Of a stretch of 64,000 nucleotides of DNA, positions 1-8,225 are shown piece by piece. The position numbers and the translations under genes are program-made. Source of the DNA: Roseovarius faecimaris (lineage in GTDB: Bacteria > Pseudomonadota > Alphaproteobacteria > Rhodobacterales > Rhodobacteraceae); the NCBI RefSeq assembly GCF_009762325.1, contig NZ_CP034348.1:1618501-1682500 (forward strand), in the 5' to 3' direction. The notes beneath the pieces are model-generated. The model had not been told where the DNA came from. It saw nothing but the letters and a program-made list of their open reading frames with translations, and ran no database searches. Every line of letters begins with the position of its first letter. Within the stretch, counting starts at the first letter, position 1.

Positions 1-183
1 GCTCATCTTTTCAACGCGCTCGGAGAACGTATTCGCGTTTTCAAGCCAGATACCACCGCCCCAGGCGGCCTGCATCTTCAGCGTAACAGTGTGGTTATCC
101 GCGATTGCAGGGGTGGCAAGCGCGCCCGCACCGGCAAGCGCGGAACCACGCAGAAAGTTTCTGCGATTGAGTGATTTCGACAT
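1..183 (-). CDS. TRAP transporter solute receptor (DctP family), N-terminal part
   Basis: Only the first 61 codons lie in the window; the gene runs off the left edge. Translation from the ATG at 183 gives a twin-arginine signal (NRRNFLRGS) followed by an Ala/Gly-rich hydrophobic stretch ending ATPAIADN, then mature protein starting TVTLKMQAAWGGG. That arrangement is typical of Tat-exported periplasmic receptors of TRAP dicarboxylate transporters, which bind an organic acid and deliver it to the DctQM membrane subunits. A purine-rich ribosome site (GGAGG, about 187-191) precedes the start. It is divergent from the VOC gene at 475. The substrate cannot be told from this fragment. Confidence 0.8.
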   Translation of the reverse strand, partial: MSKSLNRRNFLRGSALAGAGALATPAIADNHTVTLKMQAAWGGGIWLENANTFSERVEKMS

Positions 184-474
184 TATATCCTCCCAGATTC
201 AGTCGGATCTTCACGATGGAAAATCTGTTTTTTTGATTGCCGAGCCATCTTTATGCAGCCTTCAGCTATCTGGCACGACGATAGAGCGCTGCCAAACAAA
301 TACAAATTGTTTTTTTTGAATTCGTAACTCTCGTCGGCCGCGGAGCCGTGATGACGGTCATCCATTTCATCCATTCCCGGGAGACACAGGTCGCCTCTGC
401 GGGCAAAGCCTGCTATTCGTTCCCGAACTCCGCCAATCTATGCTGGCCATAAACGACACCGAGGAGCTGGACAC

Positions 475-1077
475 ATGGACAACAGCGACGACCTGCGGAA
501 AATCCAAACCCAAGGTGTTCACCATATCACCCTGATAGGAGCAGACCGGCAAACCTCGATTGACTTCTGGGAGGGCGTGTTGGGAATGCCATTCGTTTTC
601 GACCAACCGAACCTGGATAACCCGAACGAAGGACACCTATACTTTGATCCCGGTGATGGCCGCCTGATCACTATCTTTACAAAAGAGGACCGCAAGCCCG
701 ACCCGAGCGCCGTACCCGAGGACACCGGATCGCTGCACCACCTTGCGCTGAACGTCAGCCAGGCGACATTCTGGCAGGTTCCGGCGCGGCTCGACGCTCG
801 TGGCGTCGCCCATTCCGGGCCTGTCGATCGTGGGTTCATGGACTCGATTTACTTCCGCGACCCCCTCGGGCTTCGGATTGAATTGGCATCTTATAGATTC
901 GAGCCACCCGAAGGGTGCCGCCACGCTGACGTGATGATCGAAGCGCATCGCATCCGGGTGGCCCGCGGCGACCGCCATATCGCCAGGGAACATCTTGCTG
1001 ACGCCATTGAACTGCTGGTCAGAAGGGACCAGCAATCCTTGTCGACGGACCGCTCGGCCAGGAACCCGTACAGATGA
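475..1077 (+). CDS. VOC (glyoxalase/dioxygenase superfamily) protein
   Basis: 200 residues. The beta-alpha-beta-beta-beta modules of the vicinal-oxygen-chelate fold are visible: first module starting GVHHITLIGADR (about residues 15-70), second starting GSLHHLALNV (about 85-145) and ending with the metal-ligand Glu of LRIELASY. The His of HHIT, the His of HHLA and that Glu are the usual divalent-metal ligands. Family members are extradiol dioxygenases or glyoxalase-like lyases; the substrate cannot be assigned. The C-terminal ~50 residues (EAHRIRVARGDRHIA onward) form a helical extension. The start has a GAGGAG site at about 461-466. It stands alone, divergent from the TRAP receptor gene. Confidence 0.8.
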   Translation: MDNSDDLRKIQTQGVHHITLIGADRQTSIDFWEGVLGMPFVFDQPNLDNPNEGHLYFDPGDGRLITIFTKEDRKPDPSAVPEDTGSLHHLALNVSQATFWQVPARLDARGVAHSGPVDRGFMDSIYFRDPLGLRIELASYRFEPPEGCRHADVMIEAHRIRVARGDRHIAREHLADAIELLVRRDQQSLSTDRSARNPYR

Positions 1078-1345
1078 CCTTCTTGAGGCGCCGGTTTGGA
1101 GGCGCCCCGTCGGTGATGTGATCCCCGGGAATACCCCCGACAACCGGTCGGTGGACGAATTGCATCTGTTCATCAGGCGTATGCTGGACAAGTCGGGCTT
1201 CTCCGGCGGGCGGGCTGGGTTGGCAATTGTCTTTGCTGTCACCAAGCGCAAGCCGCCGGTTCCACAGACCGCCTGAGCCCACCTGCCGAGCCTTGCATGC
1301 GCCTTGTTTTTCAGTCTTACGTGAGAGATTCCGGGAAAAGAAAAA
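1078..1345. other. intergenic stretch, no gene recognised
   Basis: Between the VOC gene and the element boundary. An open frame overlaps the end of the VOC gene and continues to about 1276 on the plus strand, but its product resembles nothing I know and it has no convincing start. I see no RNA gene or repeat here. The right end leads into the old tRNA-Asn terminator. Confidence 0.5.
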
Positions 1346-1370
1346 CCCTCTAAGTCATTGACCTAGAGGG
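1341..1370 (-). terminator. original tRNA-Asn terminator, now displaced
   Basis: Read on the minus strand, CCCTCTA and TAGAGGG (1346-1352 and 1364-1370) form a 7-bp stem followed by a run TTTTTCTTTT, a classic intrinsic terminator. It lies 7 bp beyond the truncated tRNA 3' end at 1378, so it was the terminator of the tRNA-Asn gene before the element inserted. Confidence 0.75.
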
Positions 1371-1376
1371 CTTATC

Positions 1377-1423
1377 TTGGCTCCGGCGGTAGGGATCGAA
1401 CCTACGACCAATTGATTAACAGT
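1377..1423. repeat. attL: 47-bp copy of the tRNA-Asn 3' half
   Basis: Identical base for base to 12612-12658. It contains the CCA end, acceptor 3' strand, T arm and anticodon-arm 3' part of tRNA-Asn, then diverges (tatagaaacc here, caactgctct at the right copy). This is a partial, non-functional tRNA copy at the integrase-proximal end. Confidence 0.92.
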
Positions 1424-1435
1424 TATAGAAACCCG

Positions 1436-1471
1436 GTTTCACAGACTTTCAAACGGTTTCACGTAGTTTCA
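1436..1471 (+). repeat. four GTTTCA-type hexamers at exact 10-bp spacing (putative integrase arm sites)
   Basis: GTTTCA at 1436, CTTTCA at 1446, GTTTCA at 1456 and GTTTCA at 1466 begin exactly 10 bp apart, so they lie on one face of the helix just inside attL. I infer arm-type binding sites for the integrase or a directionality factor. The repeats are seen directly; the binder is inference. Confidence 0.55.
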
Positions 1472-1541
1472 ATAACCTACTGTTTTAATTTTCATATTTG
1501 CATATTGGATCGGATTGCTTATCTATCTCTTTCAAGTCGTG

Positions 1542-1562
1542 GTGGCGACTCGGTGGCGATTC
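1542..1562 (+). repeat. 21-bp subterminal repeat, left copy
   Basis: Two tandem units of the type GTGGCGAYTC. The same 21 bp recurs with one mismatch (1552 versus 12534) and in the same orientation at 12524-12544, inside the right end of the element. A second putative arm-site class. It lies upstream of the integrase start chosen here. Confidence 0.55.
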
Positions 1563-1598
1563 CGCTGTCAGATCACTACCGATGGGATGGAGGGCGCA

Positions 1599-2963
1599 AT
1601 GCCTGTTATCAAGATCGCACGTCGCACGGTTGCGGCAATTGACACTCCTGGGAAGCCGGTCGTCTACTACGACGACACCGTGAAAGGCTTCGGGCTACTT
1701 GTGCGCCCCTCTGGTTCGCGGTCGTGGATTTTAGAGTATCGGCCCGGTGCCGGTGGACGAGGAATAGCCAAGAAGCGGGTTGTCATTGGGAATCCTGAGA
1801 CGGTGACACCTGAGCAAGCCCGGGCGATGGCCAAAGACATGCTGGCGAAGGTTCGCCTCGGAGCGGACCCGGCAGCTGAGAGAGCCGACGCGAGAGCCGC
1901 CGATACCGTCGCCGAGATCGCCGACGCATGGCTTTCGCGTCATGTAGAACCTAAACGCAAAGTAACGACCGCCAAGCTATATAGGGCGGTATTGGACACA
2001 CACATTCTGCCCGCTATCGGCTCCCGCAAGGCGGCAACGCTTACCCGCAGCGATGTTGCGAAGCTGCACAGTGCAATCGCCATAAAAACCACATCAGCGA
2101 AGAAGCCGAGCGCGAAGCGAACCGCTTCCACTAAGACAAGAGGCGGCCCGATCATCGCCAATCGGGCGTTGGCAGTTCTCAAGGCAATGTTCTCTTGGGC
2201 GATTGATCTGGCGTTGTTGCCAGAAGGCACCTCGAACCCCGCCATTGGTGTTGAAGCCTTCAAGGAGAAGGGCCGGGAACGGTTCTTATCCACGGAAGAA
2301 ATGCAGAGACTAGGTGATGCTCTCAGTCGTGCGGAGACGGAGGGCTTGCCGTGGCAGATCAAGACAAATGGTCCAGCTTCAAAGCATCTACCTGCACCTG
2401 ATAAGCGCGTCGCACAGTTTGATACCCACACAGTTGCGGCAATTAGACTGCTCCTGCTGACTGGTGCCCGCGTGCGTGAAATTCTTGATCTGGAATGGCG
2501 GCACGTTGATTTTGGTCGCGGAATGTTGCGCCTGCCAGACTCCAAAACTGGCGCGAAAGTCATCGTCCTAGGTTCTGCGGCATTGTCAGTTCTGGATGCG
2601 ATACCACGCATCGGTCGCTACGTTATCGCATCGACTTCGGCAGGAACGAAACATGAAAAACCTAGAGCAGATGTGAATCGTCTGTGGCGTGCAGTATGTC
2701 GTGAAGCCTGTATTGAAGGCACTCGCTTGCACGATCTACGCCATTCCAATGCCGCTGTCGGTGCAAGTGCCGGATTGTCTCTACATCAAATCGGTGGACT
2801 ACTTGGCCATTCGCAGACCAGCACGACCAAGCGTTATGCTCATCTGGCTGCCGATCCGCAACGGCGTGCGGCGGACATGATTGGCGCTGAGATTGGTGCG
2901 GCTCTAGGCCTTGGCGGAAACGTAGTTCCGCTTGATGTAACTCGAAAGGCAGATCAGGCATGA
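1599..2963 (+). CDS. tyrosine recombinase/integrase of the element
   Basis: 454 residues from the ATG at 1599, which has a purine-rich site (GATGGAGGG) in front; an upstream in-frame ATG at 1515 would run through the subterminal repeats and is less likely. The N-terminal DUF4102-type arm-binding domain is visible (YYDDTVKGFGLLVRPSGSRS), then a SAM-like core-binding domain with a Lys/Ser/Thr-rich insert, then the catalytic domain: ARVREILDLEW (first Arg), RLHDLRH (His-x-x-Arg), LLGHSQ (His) and the nucleophile Tyr of STTKRYAH. It should catalyse integration into and excision from the tRNA-Asn site. It is adjacent to attL and transcribed into the element. Its last bases overlap the next start (ATGA at 2960). 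Confidence 0.93.
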   Translation: MPVIKIARRTVAAIDTPGKPVVYYDDTVKGFGLLVRPSGSRSWILEYRPGAGGRGIAKKRVVIGNPETVTPEQARAMAKDMLAKVRLGADPAAERADARAADTVAEIADAWLSRHVEPKRKVTTAKLYRAVLDTHILPAIGSRKAATLTRSDVAKLHSAIAIKTTSAKKPSAKRTASTKTRGGPIIANRALAVLKAMFSWAIDLALLPEGTSNPAIGVEAFKEKGRERFLSTEEMQRLGDALSRAETEGLPWQIKTNGPASKHLPAPDKRVAQFDTHTVAAIRLLLLTGARVREILDLEWRHVDFGRGMLRLPDSKTGAKVIVLGSAALSVLDAIPRIGRYVIASTSAGTKHEKPRADVNRLWRAVCREACIEGTRLHDLRHSNAAVGASAGLSLHQIGGLLGHSQTSTTKRYAHLAADPQRRAADMIGAEIGAALGLGGNVVPLDVTRKADQA

Positions 2964-3607
2964 ATGAACAAGATGAGAAACTGTGGGGGCCGAAACCGGA
3001 GCCTGATCCAGAACTTCTGGCGCGGCAACTCAATGCACTACTTGATTGGCTAAGACTATCATCGTGGAAGCCGCATGAAGCTGCGTGCCTCATAGCTGGC
3101 GTTTTACCCCCGGAGCACGCTAGCAGTGGTATCGGCCCTTGGCTTCCGGGCAGAGAAGTTTGGCCAAACCGTCGCGATAGTTGGCGCAAGGCTGTAAAAT
3201 CAGACATTGCTCAGATCAAGTGGTTCATGAAAGAGGCACAAATCGAGCACGATGAAGTCCCCCAAGCCTGGCTTGAATTTGCAGCTCGGCAGGAACGTGA
3301 GCCGCCTTGGCTTCCGTTTGCGAAGGCCCATCAGAAGTGTCGCAAATACTTGCCATCCAGCTTGCGGGAGGAAGAAACCATCGTCGCGAATGAGCCGATG
3401 AAGCAAAGCGATGTCGCTTCTTTGGGCGGTAAAGCCGCCCGAGACCGTCATCCGACGCGCATTAAATTCTATCCGATAGTAAAGCGCATGTTAGAAGTTG
3501 GAACCAAAAGGTCAAAGATTGTCGCGATCCTCGAAGAAGAACACGGTGACGACGCTCCGTCTCCGGGCACAATCTATAACTGGGCAAGGGAAATAAATGG
3601 CCAGTGA
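2960..3607 (+). CDS. element-borne protein of unknown function, coupled to the integrase
   Basis: 215 residues, not recognised. The start overlaps the integrase stop by 4 bp, so the two are translationally coupled. The N-terminal part (about residues 25-60) holds a Trp-rich segment, LLDWLRLSSWKPHEAACLIAG, followed by LPPEH; similar W...EAA.L..G..P segments occur in small proteins of phages and islands whose role is unknown. Residues about 155-213 (KAARDRHPTRIKFYPIVK onward, ending TIYNWAREI) look like a helix-turn-helix. It could help choose between integration and excision, or silence the element, but there is no direct evidence. A strong hairpin follows at 3633. Confidence 0.6.
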   Translation: MNEQDEKLWGPKPEPDPELLARQLNALLDWLRLSSWKPHEAACLIAGVLPPEHASSGIGPWLPGREVWPNRRDSWRKAVKSDIAQIKWFMKEAQIEHDEVPQAWLEFAARQEREPPWLPFAKAHQKCRKYLPSSLREEETIVANEPMKQSDVASLGGKAARDRHPTRIKFYPIVKRMLEVGTKRSKIVAILEEEHGDDAPSPGTIYNWAREINGQ

Positions 3608-3632
3608 AACGATATTCATAGGATTCTAAGTG

Positions 3633-3657
3633 CAGGCGTTTGAATTTCAAGCGCCTG
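3633..3657 (+). terminator. hairpin after the integrase operon
   Basis: CAGGCG...CGCCTG with inner TTGAA/TTCAA arms gives a near-perfect 12-bp stem with a one-base loop, followed by TGTTTATTAT. A likely terminator for the integrase and the coupled gene; the T tract is weak. Confidence 0.55.
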
Positions 3658-3723
3658 TGTTTATTATGAAAATTTGAAAGTGTGTGTTTGTGTTTCCGGG
3701 AGAATCAAAGTCTGGAGACTGAC

Positions 3724-3936
3724 ATGCAAACTGAAACCCTTCCTCTTTATGTAGACACGCCTACGGCGGCGGCCTTGCTGGGCCTCTCGCGCTCGACGCT
3801 GGAGAAATACCGCTTCTACCGTGACCCGAGCGGCCCGCCTTACGCTATCTTCGGTCGCGCTTCTATCCGCTATCATACGCCCAGCCTGCTCGAATGGGCC
3901 GCTGACCGGATGGTAAATTGTGAAAAGGGCAGCTGA
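3724..3936 (+). CDS. AlpA/HTH_17-type DNA-binding regulator (excisionase-like)
   Basis: 70 residues from the ATG at 3724 (CTGGAG site in front). The sequence DTPTAAALLGLSRSTLEKYR is a MerR/AlpA-type winged helix-turn-helix, followed by RDPSGPPYAIFGRASIRYH, the usual wing of this family, and a last helix (PSLLEWAADRM). Small AlpA proteins act as excisionases or as activators of integrase and replication genes in prophages and satellites. It sits between the integrase operon and the primase gene, the standard place for the control gene of such elements. Confidence 0.8.
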   Translation: MQTETLPLYVDTPTAAALLGLSRSTLEKYRFYRDPSGPPYAIFGRASIRYHTPSLLEWAADRMVNCEKGS

Positions 3937-4045
3937 ACTGCCACTTCGCGGAAACCCATCTCCAAATTGAAATGCCCGACGCCACGGTCACTGGCATCCG
4001 TCATATGGTTCTAAATCCATGGATTTTCTGCAATAGGAGCAGCAA

Positions 4046-6286
4046 ATGGACAGGTATAATAATACCTCAGGTAAAAAATCGAAGCAAGGCTTCACCATGG
4101 CCGATCTCGCCCCGCTTCCCGTGTGGGCCGTGTGGCGTGACGCGGGGCGCGGGAAGGCCCCAATCAACGCCAAGACAGGTCGCGCAGCGTCCAGCACCAA
4201 GTCAGCAACTTGGGCCACCAGAGATGAAGCCACGCGCCGTGCAAATCGCTACGGCGACCAGCATCCAAAAGGTGTCGGCGTGATGCTCACGAACTTAGAG
4301 CATAGCCCCGGTCTGCGGCTTTGCGGTATCGACATAGATGGCTGCCGGGAAGCCGAGACCGGTTATATCACCGGGTGGGTACAGCCGGTGCTGCATCGCT
4401 TCGACAGCTACGCTGAAGCCTCGCCAAGTGGGACAGGCTTGCGTGTTTTGTTCCTTTGTCATGACGCAGATGTAGATTCGCTGCGAGCAGCCGGTCTGAT
4501 CCGCCCGCAGTCGGACGGTAGCCCCGGTGCGGGCCGCAGCTTCGATCTGCCCGGCGACCATACAGAGATTGCGGTATTCTTCGAACGAAAGTTCCTGTCA
4601 GTTACCGGTTACCTGTTGAGTGATCATGAGCAGATCAAAACAGTAGACTTGGAATCTCTGGAATGGCTGCTGGGCGAACATGGGCCATCCGTTCAAGCGG
4701 ATGGAGTGAAGCCCGGCAAAGATACGTCCGGCTCCGGCGAGGCGTGGCGCTTCTTGCAAGGACTCGCCCGGCTAGGTCACACCGAAGAGGAAGCCCGCGA
4801 GGCTATCGCAGCCGATGATGGTCCTGCGGGTGAGTGGTGGGGCCGCGTAGACGAACGCCAGCAGGACCGTGCCATTGAACGCGGTTTCGGTGTGGTGTCG
4901 TCGAAACTGGCGGCCTCGGACGCACTGCTTACCGAAGACGATGTGACCCCGCGCAAGACAACACTGACTGCCTTCCGCGGTATGCTTACTGAAGAGCAGC
5001 TTGTAAAACGCATGGAAGAGTATCGAACATCCTTGGACGCTGAGGCTTTTGCGTTGATGTGGGGCGATGGGGAGGAGGACAAGCCCGTAACCCCGAAGGA
5101 ATGGGGCGAACCGATGAACCGGGAAAACGGGCAGCCCATCATCAATCTGCACAACACGGTGATCTATCTGGGTCGCAACCTGGACACGGTGCTGCCGGGG
5201 CTGGCCCACAACCTGATGACCCACCGGGACGAATGGAAAGGGGGCGAGATCGACGATGAGGCCATTTCGCTCGCCCGCATTGCGCTTGAAGCGCGTGGTT
5301 TGAAAACCGTGGGCAAAGAGTTGGTTGCGGACGCAATAAGAGCCGTGGCCAAGAAGCTGTCCTATCACCCCATCCGGGACCACCTCAACGCGCTACGCTG
5401 GGATGGCGAGCCACGTTTGGATACTTGGCTGATCCGGCTATCCGGGGCAGAAGATACGCCCTACACGCGCGCCGTGTCTCGCAAGTTTCCGATCCAGATG
5501 GTTGCGCGCGTTATGAAGCCGGGGTGCAAGGCGGATTATACTATGGTGTGGTCAGGCGAGCAGGGGCAGGACAAGAGCAAGGCGTGCCGTATCCTCGCAG
5601 GCGCGGAGTATTTCAGCGACACGCTGCCTTCTATTCGGGGCAGTAAGGAAGAGGCGCTGCGGCACTTGCAGGGGCTGTGGCTGGTAGAACTGGCTGAACT
5701 GGCACCGTCATTCAAGGCCGATCAGGAAGATCAAAAAGCGTTTCTTTCAGGGTCTGTTGACCGGGTGCGTTTGCCATATGCCCGGTTTCCGCAATCGTTC
5801 AGACGCCAGTGTGTCTTCATCGGCACCACGAACGAAGATCAGTTCCTCAAAGACCCAACCGGAGGTCGTCGCTACTGGCCCGTGGCAATCCGACAAGTCT
5901 TCGACACTGAGGGGCTGGAAAAAGAGCGCGACCAACTTTTTGCCGAAGCGACGCACGCTTTCAATGAGGGGGAAGAGTGGTGGCTAGATCGCGAGTTTGA
6001 GGCGGAGCACGTCAAACCGGTGCAGGCGGCGGCATACGAGGAAGATAGCTGGGCAATGAAAATTGGCCCGTGGCTCGACAAACCGGCTTTTGACGAAGAT
6101 GACGACACACCTTCGCCCAAGAAGGATGAGACTACCGTGGCGGAAGTTCTTTCGGATGCTCTGGGGATACCCGCAGGGCAACAGACCAGAGCCAATCAAA
6201 ATCGTGCTGCGGCAAATCTCAGAACGTTGGGATGGACCAAACACCACACCAGAGAGGGTAAGGTCTGGCGGAGAGCGCAGCCGTGA
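4046..6286 (+). CDS. primase / VapE-type helicase replication protein
   Basis: 746 residues. The N-terminal ~200 residues resemble a primase-polymerase domain (CGIDIDGCREAE with the acidic residues; AEASPSGTGLRVLF). Residues about 230-280 form a PriCT-like helical segment. The C-terminal part is the virulence-associated-E ATPase: YHPIRDHLNALRWDGEPRLD, a P-loop variant (WSGEQGQDKSKA), LQGLWLVELAELA as Walker B, and FIGTTNEDQFLKDPTGGRRY. Such Pri-Rep proteins start replication of phage-inducible islands at an origin of short repeats. The start has a TAGGAG site. The stop codon lies inside the first copy of the repeat described next. The segment of about 100 residues before the end is acidic. 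Confidence 0.88.
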   Translation: MDRYNNTSGKKSKQGFTMADLAPLPVWAVWRDAGRGKAPINAKTGRAASSTKSATWATRDEATRRANRYGDQHPKGVGVMLTNLEHSPGLRLCGIDIDGCREAETGYITGWVQPVLHRFDSYAEASPSGTGLRVLFLCHDADVDSLRAAGLIRPQSDGSPGAGRSFDLPGDHTEIAVFFERKFLSVTGYLLSDHEQIKTVDLESLEWLLGEHGPSVQADGVKPGKDTSGSGEAWRFLQGLARLGHTEEEAREAIAADDGPAGEWWGRVDERQQDRAIERGFGVVSSKLAASDALLTEDDVTPRKTTLTAFRGMLTEEQLVKRMEEYRTSLDAEAFALMWGDGEEDKPVTPKEWGEPMNRENGQPIINLHNTVIYLGRNLDTVLPGLAHNLMTHRDEWKGGEIDDEAISLARIALEARGLKTVGKELVADAIRAVAKKLSYHPIRDHLNALRWDGEPRLDTWLIRLSGAEDTPYTRAVSRKFPIQMVARVMKPGCKADYTMVWSGEQGQDKSKACRILAGAEYFSDTLPSIRGSKEEALRHLQGLWLVELAELAPSFKADQEDQKAFLSGSVDRVRLPYARFPQSFRRQCVFIGTTNEDQFLKDPTGGRRYWPVAIRQVFDTEGLEKERDQLFAEATHAFNEGEEWWLDREFEAEHVKPVQAAAYEEDSWAMKIGPWLDKPAFDEDDDTPSPKKDETTVAEVLSDALGIPAGQQTRANQNRAAANLRTLGWTKHHTREGKVWRRAQP

Positions 6287-6373
6287 CCCATGTGACCCAT
6301 CCCGTGACCTAGACGGGTCACATTCAACTCACGGAATCCAAACCACAAATTGCCTCTGTGATCCATGTGACCC
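6283..6373 (+). repeat. direct GTGACCCAT repeats (iteron-like), first cluster
   Basis: GTGACCC at 6283 and 6292 (9-bp step), GTGACCT at 6304, then GTGATCC at 6358 and GTGACCC at 6367 (9-bp step). One copy in the opposite sense lies at 6315-6321. They begin in the stop codon of the replication gene. Together with the inverted cluster at 6458-6482 they look like a replication origin. Confidence 0.6.
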
Positions 6374-6457
6374 ATAATCTGGGTAAAAGAGTCTCTGAGA
6401 TGCTCAAGGCACAGCGCGGCAGCATGAACTGTGTTCTGGGGGTATATAGACGGGCGT

Positions 6458-6482
6458 GGGTCACATCGGTCACATGGGTCAC
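6458..6482 (-). repeat. inverted GTGACCC repeats (iteron-like), second cluster
   Basis: GGGTCAC at 6458, CGGTCAC at 6467 and GGGTCAC at 6476 start exactly 9 bp apart, in the opposite sense to the first cluster. Two oppositely oriented iteron sets around a central segment downstream of a primase/helicase gene is the layout of island origins such as those of SaPIs (family knowledge). Confidence 0.6.
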
Positions 6483-6929
6483 ACTCCTTTAGGTCGCTGG
6501 CAGTCTGCTGGGCATATTCGTCCTGACGGTAAAACCGCTGACCCGTAGGGCATGGGAGGTGGGTGGTCCACACGGTAGACCACTTGTCACCTGATCACTG
6601 CCACGGGGTGTCGCTTGGGTCCTTCCCGGTAAGAGTTAAATTACGAGGGGTGCGCTGAGCCTCGGGCGCGAAGAGTTTTTCGGACGATACGATCCCACCC
6701 ACATCTTTCAGGAAAACCTTGGCGACGGACAGCTGTACTTAAGAAATCGATGAATGATAGCAGCCATGAGCGTGCGGCGGGCGGGCTGAGAGGTCTTCTT
6801 GTGGCTTTAGAATGGCGATTAGCGGCTGTGGTGCGCGAATGTCGCATCTGGCGACGGGTCGCCGGGAAGAACGCAACAATTAATTGCATTCTGTTCCTCG
6901 ACTGTGTTGTCATAAGCGGAGGCAAACCC
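6483..6929. other. non-coding spacer between origin repeats and cargo
   Basis: No convincing gene. It holds an inverted repeat GTGGTC/GACCAC (6563-6568 and 6578-6583), an operator candidate. An open frame extends upstream of the next gene from 6750, but its first 60 codons look non-coding and lack a ribosome site, so a promoter for the cargo membrane protein probably lies here. Confidence 0.45.
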
Positions 6930-8225
6930 GTGAAACACTATCGAAAAAACCACTGCAAGACGAGATTCGTGGAAAACATTCAAAACTCCGGGGTTCATGA
7001 CCTCAAGTCAAACCAGCGGTTTCCCAAACAAAAATTTCAGATAAAGGCCAGCCCCGCTATTAGCAATGTGGCCTTTTTGACCGTCTGTTTTTTGTTTCTG
7101 TGGCTTTTCATGAACCGATTACTTTCGACAAATCTATCATTTATGAAATGGGATGTCGGAGACTGGCTAATTAGTTTTGAAGCTGGATTGGTCCGCAGGG
7201 GGCTATTCGGCGAATTTTTGAGCTTTCTAGGGGATCTCGGCGTAAGTCCCGAACCTGTGCTTATAACATTTGTGATGAGCCTTTACGCAATATTGTTTTT
7301 GACTTGTTTCATTTTGTTTGTTTGCCAAAGTCGAACATGGCCTTGGTTCATGATCTTGGGAAGTCCCGCCTTTCTCGCCTTCCCGGTATGGCTTAGCGTT
7401 TCGCCTTTCACTGGCGCATACAAGAAGGAGCTTATCGTCTTTGCTATATGCTCTTTGATAAGCTTGAGGGCTGTTTTCAAAACTTCCCCAATATTCATAT
7501 ATATTCCAATAGCTTTTCTTTTTGTCGTGGGATGCTTTTCACATGAGATTGTGCCGTTAAGCTTGCCGCTACTTACGATCATGCTTTTTCTCTATAATCG
7601 CTGGAATCTGATCGATCGAAGGGAGGCAATGGCGCTTTTTGGGTTTTTGTCAATTGGATCCTTGTTGGGAATTGTGTTCGCTTTGAGTTTTCCTGGCACC
7701 TCCACTATGGCATTTCAAATTTGCCGACGTGCAATGGAGCTTGGCTATTCAAGTGATGTCTGCGGAGGTGCAATTCGTGCCCTGTGGATTGGTGTAGAGT
7801 CCTTTACAAGGATCTTCGAGACCTTTCTTCGAGAGTACATCATAGTTTATGGAGCATGTGCGGCATTGGTCTTGCTGCCAGCTTTCCTGATACGTGGGAA
7901 CAATGATCTTATTATTATTGGCTTGGCTTATATTGTCTGCCTCTTACCACTCTACCCAATAGGAATAGATTGGGGTCGATGGCTCTCTAGTTCGACAACA
8001 TTTTTCTATCTTACTATTCTGGTACGTTCATATACCCAACCTGTTGAGTTCATGGCTGTTCCGAGCTGGATCACCTTTCTGATGATTTTCTTCTGGAATC
8101 CACCCCTTATTTGCGTTCACAATTGTCACCTACAGATGCAGACTTTCACACATTTTTCGGTGCCTGATCCCTACACGATGGATGATTATGATGAATGGCT
8201 CAAACATCGTTTTCTAGCCCCTTAG
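6930..8225 (+). CDS. polytopic membrane protein, putative GT-C type glycosyltransferase
   Basis: 431 residues from a GTG at 6930 (GGAGG about 7 bp upstream); an ATG at 6750 in the same frame is possible but without a ribosome site. About ten hydrophobic segments follow a basic N-terminus. After the first membrane segment comes WDVGDWLISFEAGLVRRG, a motif I associate with a family of uncharacterised polytopic proteins near surface-glycan genes; an Asp in the first outer loop is the usual catalytic position of GT-C enzymes. The gene is clearly AT-rich. It converges on, and overlaps by a few bases, the four-gene arabinose-donor operon. I infer that it transfers D-arabinofuranose (or polymerises a glycan) on the periplasmic side. 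The acceptor is unknown. Confidence 0.6.
   Translation: MKHYRKNHCKTRFVENIQNSGVHDLKSNQRFPKQKFQIKASPAISNVAFLTVCFLFLWLFMNRLLSTNLSFMKWDVGDWLISFEAGLVRRGLFGEFLSFLGDLGVSPEPVLITFVMSLYAILFLTCFILFVCQSRTWPWFMILGSPAFLAFPVWLSVSPFTGAYKKELIVFAICSLISLRAVFKTSPIFIYIPIAFLFVVGCFSHEIVPLSLPLLTIMLFLYNRWNLIDRREAMALFGFLSIGSLLGIVFALSFPGTSTMAFQICRRAMELGYSSDVCGGAIRALWIGVESFTRIFETFLREYIIVYGACAALVLLPAFLIRGNNDLIIIGLAYIVCLLPLYPIGIDWGRWLSSSTTFFYLTILVRSYTQPVEFMAVPSWITFLMIFFWNPPLICVHNCHLQMQTFTHFSVPDPYTMDDYDEWLKHRFLAP

Noticed and set aside
995..1276. 93-residue protein after the VOC gene
   Set aside because: Overlaps the VOC gene, has no ribosome site and no recognisable similarity.
6196..6573. 125-residue minus-strand protein with repeated CDPCD/MGHMGH runs
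   Set aside because: These runs are only the translation of the GTGACCCAT repeats; I read the region as non-coding.
6750..6929. N-terminal extension of the cargo membrane protein
   Set aside because: No ribosome site before 6750 and sequence unlike the rest; GTG 6930 has GGAGG at good distance.
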